Origin: Verrucomicrobiales bacterium
GTDB lineage: Bacteria; Verrucomicrobiota; Verrucomicrobiia; Verrucomicrobiales; DEV007
Length of the DNA: 10,864 nucleotides
Direction: 5' to 3'
Assembly: GCA_023253615.1 (NCBI GenBank)
Contig: JALRFZ010000012.1
Coordinates: 1 to 10,864 of the forward strand
Part shown: in pieces, positions 1-6,492 of the stretch
How positions within the stretch are numbered: the stretch's first letter is position 1
How the letters are laid out: the number at the start of each line of letters is the position of its first letter
Made by a program: the position numbers and the translations under genes
The notes under the pieces: generated by a model
What the model was told of the DNA's origin: nothing
What the model saw: the letters and a program-made list of their open reading frames with translations, nothing else
Database searches by the model: none

Positions 1-1148
1 TGCTCTTCACCGGCCTCTTCCTCCATGCCGCGGACACCCCTGCGATCGAAGAGGGCAGGGGCGTGCCGAACTTCCTTGCAAAGGTGGCGGCCGGGGGAAA
101 GGTCCACGTCGCCTTTTTCGGCGGGTCGATCACCCAGAACAAGACCGGGCACACCAAACGGGTCCCGGACTGGCTCCAGGCGAAATGGCCCGGGGTCGAA
201 TTCACCTTCACGAACGCCGGTCTGGGCTCGACCTGTTCGGTCTCGGGTGCCTTCCGCGCGGAACGCGATGTCTGGTCGAAAGGCCCCATCGATCTCCTCA
301 TCGTCGAATTCGCGGTGAACGATGATCAGGATGCCCGTCACGATCGCAAGACGGCGATCCGGGGTTTGGAGGGCGTTCTCCGCCAGTATTTCGCCGGAAA
401 TCCGAACGGCGAAGCCATCTCCGTGCAGTTTGTGAATCCCGACATTCTCGCCAAACACCTGGCCGGGGAAGAGGCCGTCAGCGTTGCCGCCCACAAGGCG
501 GTGGCCCGTCACTATGGCATCGCCAGCGTCGATGTGGGGCTGGCCCTCGCGGGCGAGATCCAGGCCGGGAAGAAAACCTGGGAGAAGGATTACGGCGAGA
601 CGCACCCGAATCCCGCCGGCTACCAGTTCGCCTCCGATCTGATCACCCGGGTCATCGCCGACTCGCCGACGGCGGAGGTCGTCGCGCCCGTTCCGCTGCC
701 CGAGCCCCTCGATCCCGCGTGCTACGAGGGGGCCGTCGTCGTGGATCCGCAGGCGCTGAGCTGGCTGGGTGGGTGGAAATACGGCCCCGTTTCGAAGGAA
801 CTCATCCCGCAGGGGGCGATCCGGGGAGACTACACGATCTTCCATTGCCTCCGCAGCGACGAGGCGGGGGATTACCTCTACCATACCTTCGCCGGGTCCG
901 CCCTGACCGCCTTCGTCCTCGCCGGACCCGATTCCGGGGCGCTCGAGGTGAGTGTCGATGGCGGCGAATGGCGTCGTGTCGAGCTCCATCATTCCTACAG
1001 CAAGGGCCTGAACTACCCGCGCACCGTCATCCTCGCGGATGATCTGGCCGGGAGTTACCATACTGCCGCGATCCGCACCGCGGCGGAAAAGCCTGCCGCC
1101 AGCGAAGGTCACTCCGCGACCATCCTCTTTTTTGGAGTGAACCAGTAA
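1..1148 (+). CDS. Secreted SGNH/GDSL-family hydrolase (5' partial)
   Basis: The reading frame is open to the left edge of the window. The first visible residues, LFTGLFLHAAD, look like the end of a signal peptide, so the start lies at or before position 1 and the GTG at 63 is internal. The catalytic serine block reads FFGGSITQ (Ser codon 126-128). The block III asparagine sits in VEFAVNDD (Asn codon 318-320). The C-terminal block reads DYGETHPNPAG, with the His codon at 603-605. These fit an SGNH hydrolase acting on ester-linked groups, for example acetyl groups on polysaccharides. After about base 715 follows a second domain of roughly 140 residues, rich in alternating hydrophobic and polar residues and probably a beta-sandwich. 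The catalytic acid is uncertain: Asp is five residues before His, not the textbook three. The substrate cannot be read from the sequence. Export to the periplasm or outside is inferred from the signal peptide remnant. Confidence 0.85.
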   Translation, partial: LFTGLFLHAADTPAIEEGRGVPNFLAKVAAGGKVHVAFFGGSITQNKTGHTKRVPDWLQAKWPGVEFTFTNAGLGSTCSVSGAFRAERDVWSKGPIDLLIVEFAVNDDQDARHDRKTAIRGLEGVLRQYFAGNPNGEAISVQFVNPDILAKHLAGEEAVSVAAHKAVARHYGIASVDVGLALAGEIQAGKKTWEKDYGETHPNPAGYQFASDLITRVIADSPTAEVVAPVPLPEPLDPACYEGAVVVDPQALSWLGGWKYGPVSKELIPQGAIRGDYTIFHCLRSDEAGDYLYHTFAGSALTAFVLAGPDSGALEVSVDGGEWRRVELHHSYSKGLNYPRTVILADDLAGSYHTAAIRTAAEKPAASEGHSATILFFGVNQ

Positions 1149-1170
1149 AAAGTCCTGTTTCGGCCCCGGG

Positions 1171-1198
1171 TTGCGGGAAACTCGGCCTTTTCCCGCAA
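1171..1198 (+). other. Perfect 10-bp stem hairpin after the SGNH gene
   Basis: The left arm TTGCGGGAAA (1171-1180) pairs perfectly with TTTCCCGCAA (1189-1198) around an 8-base loop. It begins 22 bases after the stop of the SGNH gene. It is followed by an A-run, not a T-run, in the plus direction, so it is not a textbook intrinsic terminator. It may protect an mRNA 3' end, attenuate transcription, or help a Rho-type stop. It also covers the TTG at 1171, which argues against that codon as the start of the next gene. Confidence 0.5.
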
Positions 1199-1263
1199 AA
1201 AACGTGTGTCACGAGGATCGCCGGTTGCCGAGAGGCCCGGATGCTGCCATAGCCTTCCGCAAC

Positions 1264-2190
1264 ATGAAGGTCAAAGCAGGAGTCGTCGGAGTCGGAGCCA
1301 TCGGGAGAAACCACGCCCGGGTCTACGCGGAGCTGGAATCGGCCGATCTCGTCGCGATCTACGATGCCAACCACGATCACGCGCGCGCCCTTGCCGCGGA
1401 ATTCGGCACCGAAGCCGTCGCCACCCTCGGGGAACTGGTCGAGCGGGTCGATGCCGCGTCCGTCGCCACCCCGACGGTGACGCATCGCGAGGTCGCCACC
1501 CAACTCCTCTCGGCGAAAAAGCACGTCCTCGTCGAAAAGCCGATCTCCGACTCGGTCGACGACGCCAAGGCCATGATCGATCTGGCCGCGGCGATGGGCT
1601 GTGTCCTCCAGGTCGGGCACATCGAGCGATTCAATCCCGTGATGAGCCGGCTCGAGGCGGTCCTCGATTCGCCGAAGTTCATCGAGTGCCACCGGCTCTC
1701 ACCCTTTCCCCAGCGCAGCCTCGACATCGGCGTCGTCCTCGATCTGATGATCCACGATCTCGAGATCGTGCTCCACCTCGTGAATTCGCCCATCGCTTCG
1801 ATCGATGCCGTCGGCATCCCCGTGCTGACCCGGCGCGAGGACATCGCGAACGCCCGGATCCGCTTCGAGAACGGCTGCGTCGCGAACATCACCGCCAGCC
1901 GCATCAGCCCCGAGAAGATGCGGAAAATCCGGGTCTTCCAAGGCGACGCCTATCTTTCCCTCGATTACCAGGATCAGAGCGGGTGGATCTACCGCAAGGA
2001 CGGCATGACCATCGCCCGGGAAGAGGTGCAGGTGGAAAAAGACGAGCCCCTGAAATGCGAACTCGCCGCCTTCATCGACTGTGCCGCCAAGGGCGAACAG
2101 CCCAAGGTGAGCGGTCTCCAAGGGGCAGCCGCACTCGACGTGGCGCTGGAGATCACCCGCATGATCGAGCGCGAGGCGGCCGGAGCGTGA
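1264..2190 (+). CDS. Gfo/Idh/MocA-family NAD(P)-dependent sugar dehydrogenase, GnnA-like
   Basis: The product is a 308-residue oxidoreductase. I chose the ATG at 1264 because the Rossmann fold starts directly after it (GVVGVGAIGRNHARV, with the GxGxxG glycines at residues 9-14). The 93 in-frame bases upstream encode a non-conserved stretch that overlaps a hairpin. The family's catalytic lysine is in EKP (E91-K92-P93), and the second-domain acid/base motif is D160-LMI-H164-D165. The GHIERFNP segment (118-125) and the short length recall the UDP-GlcNAc 3-dehydrogenase GnnA type. That enzyme prepares the 3-amino sugar of lipid A variants with amide-linked acyl chains. The resemblance is from memory, and no lpx or aminotransferase gene is visible here. 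The enzyme is probably cytoplasmic. No Shine-Dalgarno sequence is obvious. It could instead act on another NDP-sugar or on an inositol. Confidence 0.85.
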   Translation: MKVKAGVVGVGAIGRNHARVYAELESADLVAIYDANHDHARALAAEFGTEAVATLGELVERVDAASVATPTVTHREVATQLLSAKKHVLVEKPISDSVDDAKAMIDLAAAMGCVLQVGHIERFNPVMSRLEAVLDSPKFIECHRLSPFPQRSLDIGVVLDLMIHDLEIVLHLVNSPIASIDAVGIPVLTRREDIANARIRFENGCVANITASRISPEKMRKIRVFQGDAYLSLDYQDQSGWIYRKDGMTIAREEVQVEKDEPLKCELAAFIDCAAKGEQPKVSGLQGAAALDVALEITRMIEREAAGA

Positions 2191-2224
2191 TTCGGACCGC
2201 ATCCTCCCTCGGGTGCATCCCGAA
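2191..2224 (+). terminator. Candidate hairpin terminator after the dehydrogenase
   Basis: Directly after the TGA stop, TTCGG (2191-2195) can pair with CCGAA (2220-2224). Inside, GCATCC (2199-2204) pairs with GGGTGC (2211-2216), with one G-T pair and a 6-base loop. It is followed by GTTTCC, which is only weakly U-rich. The position fits a transcription end, but the tail is poor for a Rho-independent terminator. Confidence 0.35.
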
Positions 2225-2249
2225 GTTTCCGAAATCATTTTCGCAGTCG

Positions 2250-2312
2250 TGAGAATTGTTTTTAATAAATTTTTAAAATTTGATTGTCATTTAGTTTAAT
2301 TTGTTTAAATTT
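2250..2312 (+). promoter_or_regulatory. AT-rich promoter region of the TPR-like protein gene
   Basis: This stretch is almost entirely A and T within GC-rich surroundings and ends just before the ribosome binding site of the next gene. Possible elements are TTGTTT (2256-2261) with TTTGAT (2279-2284), which have a 17-base spacer, and a TTTAAT -10-like hexamer at 2295-2300. A TTGTCA hexamer lies at 2284-2289. I cannot choose between them. The region may act as an UP element or a DNA-bending or nucleoid-protein site. Confidence 0.45.
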
Positions 2313-2324
2313 TCGGAGTTGCTT

Positions 2325-2990
2325 ATGAAAATCGCTTCTCCGACCTCCTTTCTTCTTTCCCTCTTTGTCTTCGGTCTTGCCCCGGCGACCGACGCTGCTC
2401 CCAAAACGAGCTCGCGCGAATACCGCCCGCTGGCGGCGAAGGCCGTGCGCCTGCAGGTGGCGGGGGCCGCCCAAGCCGGAGGAAAATCCGCCGTCATGAC
2501 CCGGGAGGGCTGGGCGCACTTTGACCGCCAGGAGTGGGAGCCGGCGATGGACGCGTTCCTTTCCGCGCTCGAAACCGACTCCGCGAACGAGTCGGCGGCG
2601 GAGGGGCTGACCATGGCGGTCTATCGTTCGGGCGACCGGATCTCCGCCGCGGAGCTCGGCGAGGAATTCGCGGGGGCCATGCCTTGGATCCGGGGGATGG
2701 TGGTCGAGACGCTGCTCGTCGATGTCCAGGCCCAGGTCGAAGGGGGCGATTTTTCCGGTCTTGATGCCCTCGTCGAGCGCCTCCCCCATGGCGGCGGGGC
2801 CTATGATCGGGTCCGTGAGCTGGTCGGTGAGAATCCGGAAAAGAAGAGCGTCGTGAAGCCGGTCGTGTCCGCGCCGGCCACGGCTCCCGAGGTCACCGAC
2901 CTGGCCATCGTCTCATCCACCGTGGAAGAGCCCCGCGCCGCCATGGCCGCGGCCCGGCCTCTCATCGCGCGGCCGGTGACCGGAGATTGA
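2325..2990 (+). CDS. Secreted protein with a TPR-like repeat, function unknown
   Basis: The product has 221 residues. The ATG at 2325 is supported by a GGAG ribosome binding site at 2315-2318 and by a clear signal peptide right after it (MKIAS, then a hydrophobic core at about residues 8-19, and an A-rich cleavage region near residue 25). A TPR-like helix pair spans about residues 59-92 (EGWAHFDRQEWEPAMDAFLS and following), and further amphipathic helices run to about residue 168. The C-terminal 50 residues are rich in Ala, Pro and Val and look disordered. The protein is probably periplasmic and may be a protein-interaction module. It has its own AT-rich promoter and ends 19 bases from a convergent small gene, so it is probably transcribed alone. 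I see no catalytic motif and do not recognise a named family. Confidence 0.75.
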   Translation: MKIASPTSFLLSLFVFGLAPATDAAPKTSSREYRPLAAKAVRLQVAGAAQAGGKSAVMTREGWAHFDRQEWEPAMDAFLSALETDSANESAAEGLTMAVYRSGDRISAAELGEEFAGAMPWIRGMVVETLLVDVQAQVEGGDFSGLDALVERLPHGGGAYDRVRELVGENPEKKSVVKPVVSAPATAPEVTDLAIVSSTVEEPRAAMAAARPLIARPVTGD

Positions 2991-3009
2991 GAGCCCGTGT
3001 CCGGCCGGT

Positions 3010-3216
3010 TCAGACTCGCGGAGGAAGGGAACCTCGCTCGTTTTTCCAGGTTTCCCGGTGATGCAGGGCCCAGCTGACCAGGGCCACCTCGAGGCCGACG
3101 TCATGTCCGGCCTCTTCGCTTTTGATCCATTTGTGTTTCAGGATCTCTTCGCGCTCGGCGAGGAAGTCCTGATAAAGGGATGGGCTGGACGGGGGCATTT
3201 CGGAGTTCACGGGCAT
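3010..3216 (-). CDS. Small conserved-looking protein, 68 residues, function unknown
   Basis: I chose the ATG at 3216. A second ATG at 3198 would remove six residues, and neither has a clear Shine-Dalgarno sequence. The core is highly charged and helical: FLAEREEILKHKWIKSEEAG (residues 18-37), followed by HDVGLEVALVSWALHHRETW (38-57). I recall small bacterial proteins with this pattern (EEILKHKW-x-SE-x-AG-x-D-x-G), but I cannot give a family name. There are no cysteines, signal peptide or membrane segment, so it is probably cytoplasmic. It is divergent from the beta-propeller gene, with 93 bases between the starts, and convergent with the TPR-like gene. The protein-like motif argues that it is real and not a shadow, since the plus strand is otherwise empty here. 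Confidence 0.65.
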   Translation of the reverse strand: MPVNSEMPPSSPSLYQDFLAEREEILKHKWIKSEEAGHDVGLEVALVSWALHHRETWKNERGSLPPRV

Positions 3217-3309
3217 ACGCGGTAAGGGCGGGGGGACGCGGGCGCGGGCTTGCAGTTTTCCACGGAAGGCGGGATTGTCCACCCGATTGCGGCGTCACCT
3301 CTACTCAAA

Positions 3310-4551
3310 ATGCTCCCTGCGTTTCTCCCTTCGCTCTTTCTCTTCGTCTTCGGCTCCTCGGCCGCATCCGCCCAGCCTTCGGAATGGCGGCAATGGCGCG
3401 GCCCCAACGGGAACGGCGTCGCCGATGAGGCGGCCCGCCCGCCTCTGACCTGGTCGGAGACGGAGAACGTGAAATGGAAGGCCTACATCCCCGGGCGCGG
3501 CCTCTCGAGCCCTGTCGTCGTCGGAGACCTGGTGTTGGTGACGACCGCGACGGAGGATGGACAGTTTGTGCTCGCGTACGCCCGCTCCGATGGTTCGATC
3601 CGATGGAAAGAGCGCGTCCACGAGGGTGGATTGCCCGTGGAAATGCATCGGAAGAACAGCGCAGCGACACCCACGCCGACCTCGGATGGGAAGAATCTCT
3701 ATGTCTCCTTTCACAATTCCGGTCGTGTCTTCCTGACCGCTTACACGTTGAAGGGGGAGAAACTCTGGCAGTGCGACGCGGGACCGTTCACCTGCGATTA
3801 CCGATTCGGCTACGCCCCCAGTCCGACCCTGCACGGCGACAAGATCATCATCGCCTCCGAATTCCTTGCGGACGGCTTCCTCGCCGCGTTCCGGACCTCC
3901 GATGGCGGGGAGATCTGGCGGACGGACCGGAAGCTGAAGACCAGCTATTCTTCGCCCATCGTCGCCCCGATCGGCGGACGCGATCAGATCCTGCTCAGCG
4001 GCGGGGCGAAGATCAGCGCCTACGATCCGGAAACAGGCGCGCTGCTCTGGCAGGTCGATGGATCGACCAACGCCACCTGCGGTACCCTCGTCTGGAGCGA
4101 GGACACCGTCTTCGCCAGCGGTGGATTCCCGCAGCAGGAGACCACCGCGGTGCGCGTCGGCGGGACTCCGGAGGTGGTTTGGAAAAACAACGACAAATCC
4201 TACGAACAATCGTTGTTCTACCACGCGGGTCATCTCTATGCCTTCAACGACGGCGGCATCGCCCATTGCTGGGAGGCGAAGAGCGGCGAGGAAAAGTGGA
4301 AGGTCAGGCTCGGAGGTCCAGTCAGTGCCTCGCCGACTCTCGCCGGCGGGCGGATCTACGCGATGAACGAGCGCGGCATCACCCACGTCTTCGAGCCGAA
4401 TCCGGCGGAGTTCAAGAAACTGGCCGAAAATACGCTGGGCGACGAAGGTTTCGCCACGCCTGTTTTCGTCGGCCGCGAGGTCTTTCTCCGCACCGCCAAG
4501 ACCGAAGGCGAACGCAAGGAGTGGCTGTATTGTCTGGCGGAGGGGGAGTGA
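3310..4551 (+). CDS. Secreted PQQ-type beta-propeller repeat protein
   Basis: The product has 413 residues. The ATG at 3310 begins a classical signal peptide (hydrophobic core LPSLFLFVFG, probable cleavage after ASA at about residue 21). The mature protein opens with the WRQWRGPNGNG motif (26-36), a frequent start of propeller proteins in Planctomycetota and Verrucomicrobiota. About eight blade-like repeats follow. They typically read as SSPVVVGDLVLV at the start and DGSIRWK, KGEKLW, DGGEIWR, TGALLWQ or SGEEKWK at the end, the usual PQQ_2/PQQ_3 blade pattern. The quinoprotein alcohol dehydrogenase signatures (adjacent Cys pair, haem site) are absent. A scaffold or binding role outside the cytoplasm, with no bound cofactor, is therefore likelier than dehydrogenase activity. 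Its ligand is unknown. It is probably a single-gene transcript. Confidence 0.85.
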   Translation: MLPAFLPSLFLFVFGSSAASAQPSEWRQWRGPNGNGVADEAARPPLTWSETENVKWKAYIPGRGLSSPVVVGDLVLVTTATEDGQFVLAYARSDGSIRWKERVHEGGLPVEMHRKNSAATPTPTSDGKNLYVSFHNSGRVFLTAYTLKGEKLWQCDAGPFTCDYRFGYAPSPTLHGDKIIIASEFLADGFLAAFRTSDGGEIWRTDRKLKTSYSSPIVAPIGGRDQILLSGGAKISAYDPETGALLWQVDGSTNATCGTLVWSEDTVFASGGFPQQETTAVRVGGTPEVVWKNNDKSYEQSLFYHAGHLYAFNDGGIAHCWEAKSGEEKWKVRLGGPVSASPTLAGGRIYAMNERGITHVFEPNPAEFKKLAENTLGDEGFATPVFVGREVFLRTAKTEGERKEWLYCLAEGE

Positions 4552-4578
4552 CGTCAAGGCCACTTTGCCGGGATCGAG

Positions 4579-5010
4579 TCAACGCCCCGGCTTCGATTCG
4601 CTCGCGATGTGGCCGCGACGCTCCAATATCGATCGTCTTTGCAGAAGGTTGATGGCACTATTGAATTGCAGCAATTCCGCAGTGGTTCGCCCAATCCCCG
4701 TCACACCTTCGATTCGTTCTGCAACACGGCGAAAGTGATCTTCCCAGTGATCTGTTCGAGGATGAAAAAGGCGAACGGTTTCACCGGTCACCGGGTCGCG
4801 CCCGGCGAGATTCGGTCCTTTGTGAAGATTGCAGTGAGCACATGCGAGAGCGAGGTTCTCACTGGTTGTCTCACCACGATGTTGCCGGGCGATGATATGC
4901 TCGACATGGAACGGAGCATCGGGCTCGTCCTCGGCAAGTAACTGGCAATACTCGCAGCGAAAACGCGCACGGGATTTCACCAGTTGTCGAAGCCCCGGTT
5001 CCGCGCTCAA
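4579..5010 (-). CDS. HNH endonuclease
   Basis: The product has 143 residues. It carries a zinc-finger-type HNH module: CEYC (C19, C22), HVEHI (H35, H38), ENLALACAHCN (N52, C57, C60, N61) and K64-G65. This is the metal-dependent nuclease fold of the McrA/HNH type, and the expected activity is DNA cleavage or nicking. The start is inferred to be TTG at 5010-5008. It shares bases with the TGA stop (5009-5007) of the preceding gene in a TTGA overlap, which suggests translational coupling. No separate Shine-Dalgarno sequence is visible. A GTG at residue 11 is a weaker alternative. The protein pairs with the 103-residue gene just upstream. Base composition here is visibly less GC-rich than in deoB, hinting at later acquisition. 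The role could be defence, a mobile module, or a toxin-like nuclease. Confidence 0.8.
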   Translation of the reverse strand: MSAEPGLRQLVKSRARFRCEYCQLLAEDEPDAPFHVEHIIARQHRGETTSENLALACAHCNLHKGPNLAGRDPVTGETVRLFHPRTDHWEDHFRRVAERIEGVTGIGRTTAELLQFNSAINLLQRRSILERRGHIASESKPGR

Positions 5011-5318
5011 GCCGCTTTGTTTGATGCGAGGAATGCCTCCGCTTTGAGCCGGAGGATGGAAAGGAGTTTCGCTGAATAGACGAGCGACTCATATTCTCCG
5101 CGCTCAAGAGCCGTCAGCGAGTCTTCGTCGCTCCTCTCAGCCAACCATTCCATCCGGGCAATCCGTTCGGGATTCGGAGACATCGACACCAAGCGGCGGG
5201 CACCCTCCTCCGTGAAAAGTGGAAGACTCGGATCAAGTGCCTGCTCGAGTTCGGCGAATGCATTCATACCAAGCCGAAGATAAACGGTTCGACCTTTGCT
5301 GGCAAATACCTTCCGCAT
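5007..5318 (-). CDS. Small protein paired with the HNH endonuclease, function unknown
   Basis: The product has 103 residues. The ATG at 5318 is well supported by AAGGAG (plus-strand CTCCTT, 5324-5329) with a 5-base spacer. The gene starts 12 bases after the deoB stop and overlaps the start of the HNH gene by 4 bases. The N-terminal part, KGRTVYLRLGMNAFAELEQA, contains a possible strand-helix. The C-terminal part is a charged helix, ERGEYESLVYSAKLLSILRL followed by KAEAFLA. From memory, short proteins with a similar ERxEYExLVxxxxLLxILxxKA tail often sit directly upstream of HNH nucleases of this kind. I do not know a characterised member. It could be an antitoxin-like inhibitor, a DNA-targeting partner, or a chaperone for the nuclease. 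No catalytic motif, cysteine or membrane segment is visible. Confidence 0.7.
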   Translation of the reverse strand: MRKVFASKGRTVYLRLGMNAFAELEQALDPSLPLFTEEGARRLVSMSPNPERIARMEWLAERSDEDSLTALERGEYESLVYSAKLLSILRLKAEAFLASNKAA

Positions 5319-5323
5319 CTCGT

Positions 5324-5329
5324 CTCCTT
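5324..5329 (-). promoter_or_regulatory. Shine-Dalgarno sequence of the HNH-partner gene
   Basis: Read on the minus strand this is AAGGAG, 5 bases before the ATG at 5318. It lies within the 12-base gap after deoB and is one of the strongest ribosome binding sites in the window. It shows that this gene is translated independently of deoB and fixes its start. Confidence 0.7.
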
Positions 5330-5330
5330 C

Positions 5331-6488
5331 CTAAAGCCCTCCCGGAAACGACCCGATGGACATGCCGCGATCGACGGCAAACCACTCCGCCAAGCTCGCG
5401 GCCACGTCCGCGTAGCTGCTCCGGATGCCGAGGTTCCTGGCCGCCCCCGGTCTTTTCACGAGCAAAGGGACGCGCTCGCGGGTGTGGTCGGTGCCGGTCC
5501 AGGTGGGATCGTTGCCGTGGTCGGCGGTGAGGATCAGGAGGGTCTCGTCATCGAGGCGGGGCAGCAGGGTGCCGAACCATTCGTCGAATTCCCGCAAGGC
5601 CCGCGCATACCCCGCGGGATCGCGGCGATGACCGTAGAGGGAGTCGAAGTCGACGAGATTCGTGAAGATCAGCCGCGGCTTTCCGGCCGGCTCGGCGAGG
5701 AGCCGGTCCATCACCTCACAACCCTCCGCATTGCTCCGGGTGGGCAGGGATCGGCTGATCCCGGAAAGGGAAAAGATGTCGCCGATCTTGCCGACGCCGA
5801 TGGTATCGATCCCGGCCGCGGCGAGATGGTCCAGGATCGTCACGGGTGGTCGCATCGCGAAGTCGTGGCGGTTCCCGGTGCGCTGGAAATTCCCCGGTTC
5901 CCCGAGGAAAGGGCGGGCGATGATGCGGCCGATCCGCTCGCGGTCGGCGAGAGGTCGCAGGGTCGCACAGATCTCGTAGAGCCGTCGCACCGGGATGACC
6001 GCCTCATGCGCGGCGATCTGGATCACGGAATCGGCGCTGGTATAGAGGATGGGACGGCCGGTGCGGAGATGCTCGGCCCCGAGTTCATCGAGAATGACGG
6101 TCCCCGAGCGGGCGTAGTTGCCGAGGAACGACTCGCCGGTGAGCGACTCCATTTCCTTCACGAGGGCATCGGGAAAACGCTCGAAGGTGGCGAAGGGCCG
6201 GTCGAGGATGGCTCCGGCGAGCTCCCAGTGACCGGTGACGGTGTCTTTCCCGGGGGAAACCTCGGTGAGGCAGCCGTAGGAGAGTTTGGTGGGAATGTCA
6301 GGTTGCCGCCCCGCGGCGAGTTGCTCGCAGGCGATCAGTCCGGCGGCATCGAGATGGGGCAGGGAAAAGGCCGGAATCGTCTCGCGGAGATGACCGAGCG
6401 TGTTCGCGCCTTCATCCCCGAACGCCGCCGCATCGGGGGCGTGGCCGATCCCGACGGAATCGAGGACGATGAGGAGCGCCTGTTTCAC
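5331..6488 (-). CDS. deoB: Phosphopentomutase
   Basis: The product has 385 residues, normal for the family. It interconverts ribose 1-phosphate and ribose 5-phosphate, and the deoxyribose equivalents, so that nucleoside sugars enter pentose metabolism. I chose the GTG at 6488: the family N-terminus (VKQALLIVLDSVGIG, with metal ligand D10) begins there, and GGGAG precedes it. Any upstream extension would run into the gene before it. The phosphorylated threonine is in KDTVTGHWEL (T85, the same position as in the Bacillus cereus enzyme). The C-terminal alkaline phosphatase-superfamily metal motifs are LTADHGNDP and GTDHTRERVP, with FTNLVDFDSLYGHRRDP between. It is a cytoplasmic enzyme binding two Mn ions. 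It starts 4 bases after the stop of the truncated ALDH-like gene, so the two are co-transcribed. No deoC or nucleoside phosphorylase lies in the window. Confidence 0.95.
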   Translation of the reverse strand: MKQALLIVLDSVGIGHAPDAAAFGDEGANTLGHLRETIPAFSLPHLDAAGLIACEQLAAGRQPDIPTKLSYGCLTEVSPGKDTVTGHWELAGAILDRPFATFERFPDALVKEMESLTGESFLGNYARSGTVILDELGAEHLRTGRPILYTSADSVIQIAAHEAVIPVRRLYEICATLRPLADRERIGRIIARPFLGEPGNFQRTGNRHDFAMRPPVTILDHLAAAGIDTIGVGKIGDIFSLSGISRSLPTRSNAEGCEVMDRLLAEPAGKPRLIFTNLVDFDSLYGHRRDPAGYARALREFDEWFGTLLPRLDDETLLILTADHGNDPTWTGTDHTRERVPLLVKRPGAARNLGIRSSYADVAASLAEWFAVDRGMSIGSFPGGL

Positions 6489-6492
6489 CTCG

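Noticed and set aside
1171..1263. A longer dehydrogenase starting at TTG 1171
   Set aside because: The added residues are not family-like, the codon lies inside a perfect hairpin arm, and the ATG at 1264 leads straight into the Rossmann fold.
2970..3007. CGGCCGG and CCGGCCG arms around the TPR-like gene stop, as a bidirectional terminator
   Set aside because: The loop is about 24 bases, the arms are simple GC-rich sequence common in this DNA, and no T-run follows on either strand.
3217..3309. Promoter hexamers for the propeller gene (TTGCAG with a downstream -10)
   Set aside because: No hexamer at a suitable distance resembles a -10, and the gap is GC-rich. I see nothing specific in it.
3301..4563. 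A 420-residue open frame on the minus strand opposite the beta-propeller gene
   Set aside because: The sense strand encodes a signal peptide and about eight propeller blades. The antisense product is low-complexity, Gly-, Arg- and Asp-rich sequence without motifs.
4552..4578. A terminator in the convergent gap between the propeller and HNH genes
   Set aside because: The 27 bases contain no convincing stem and no T-run.
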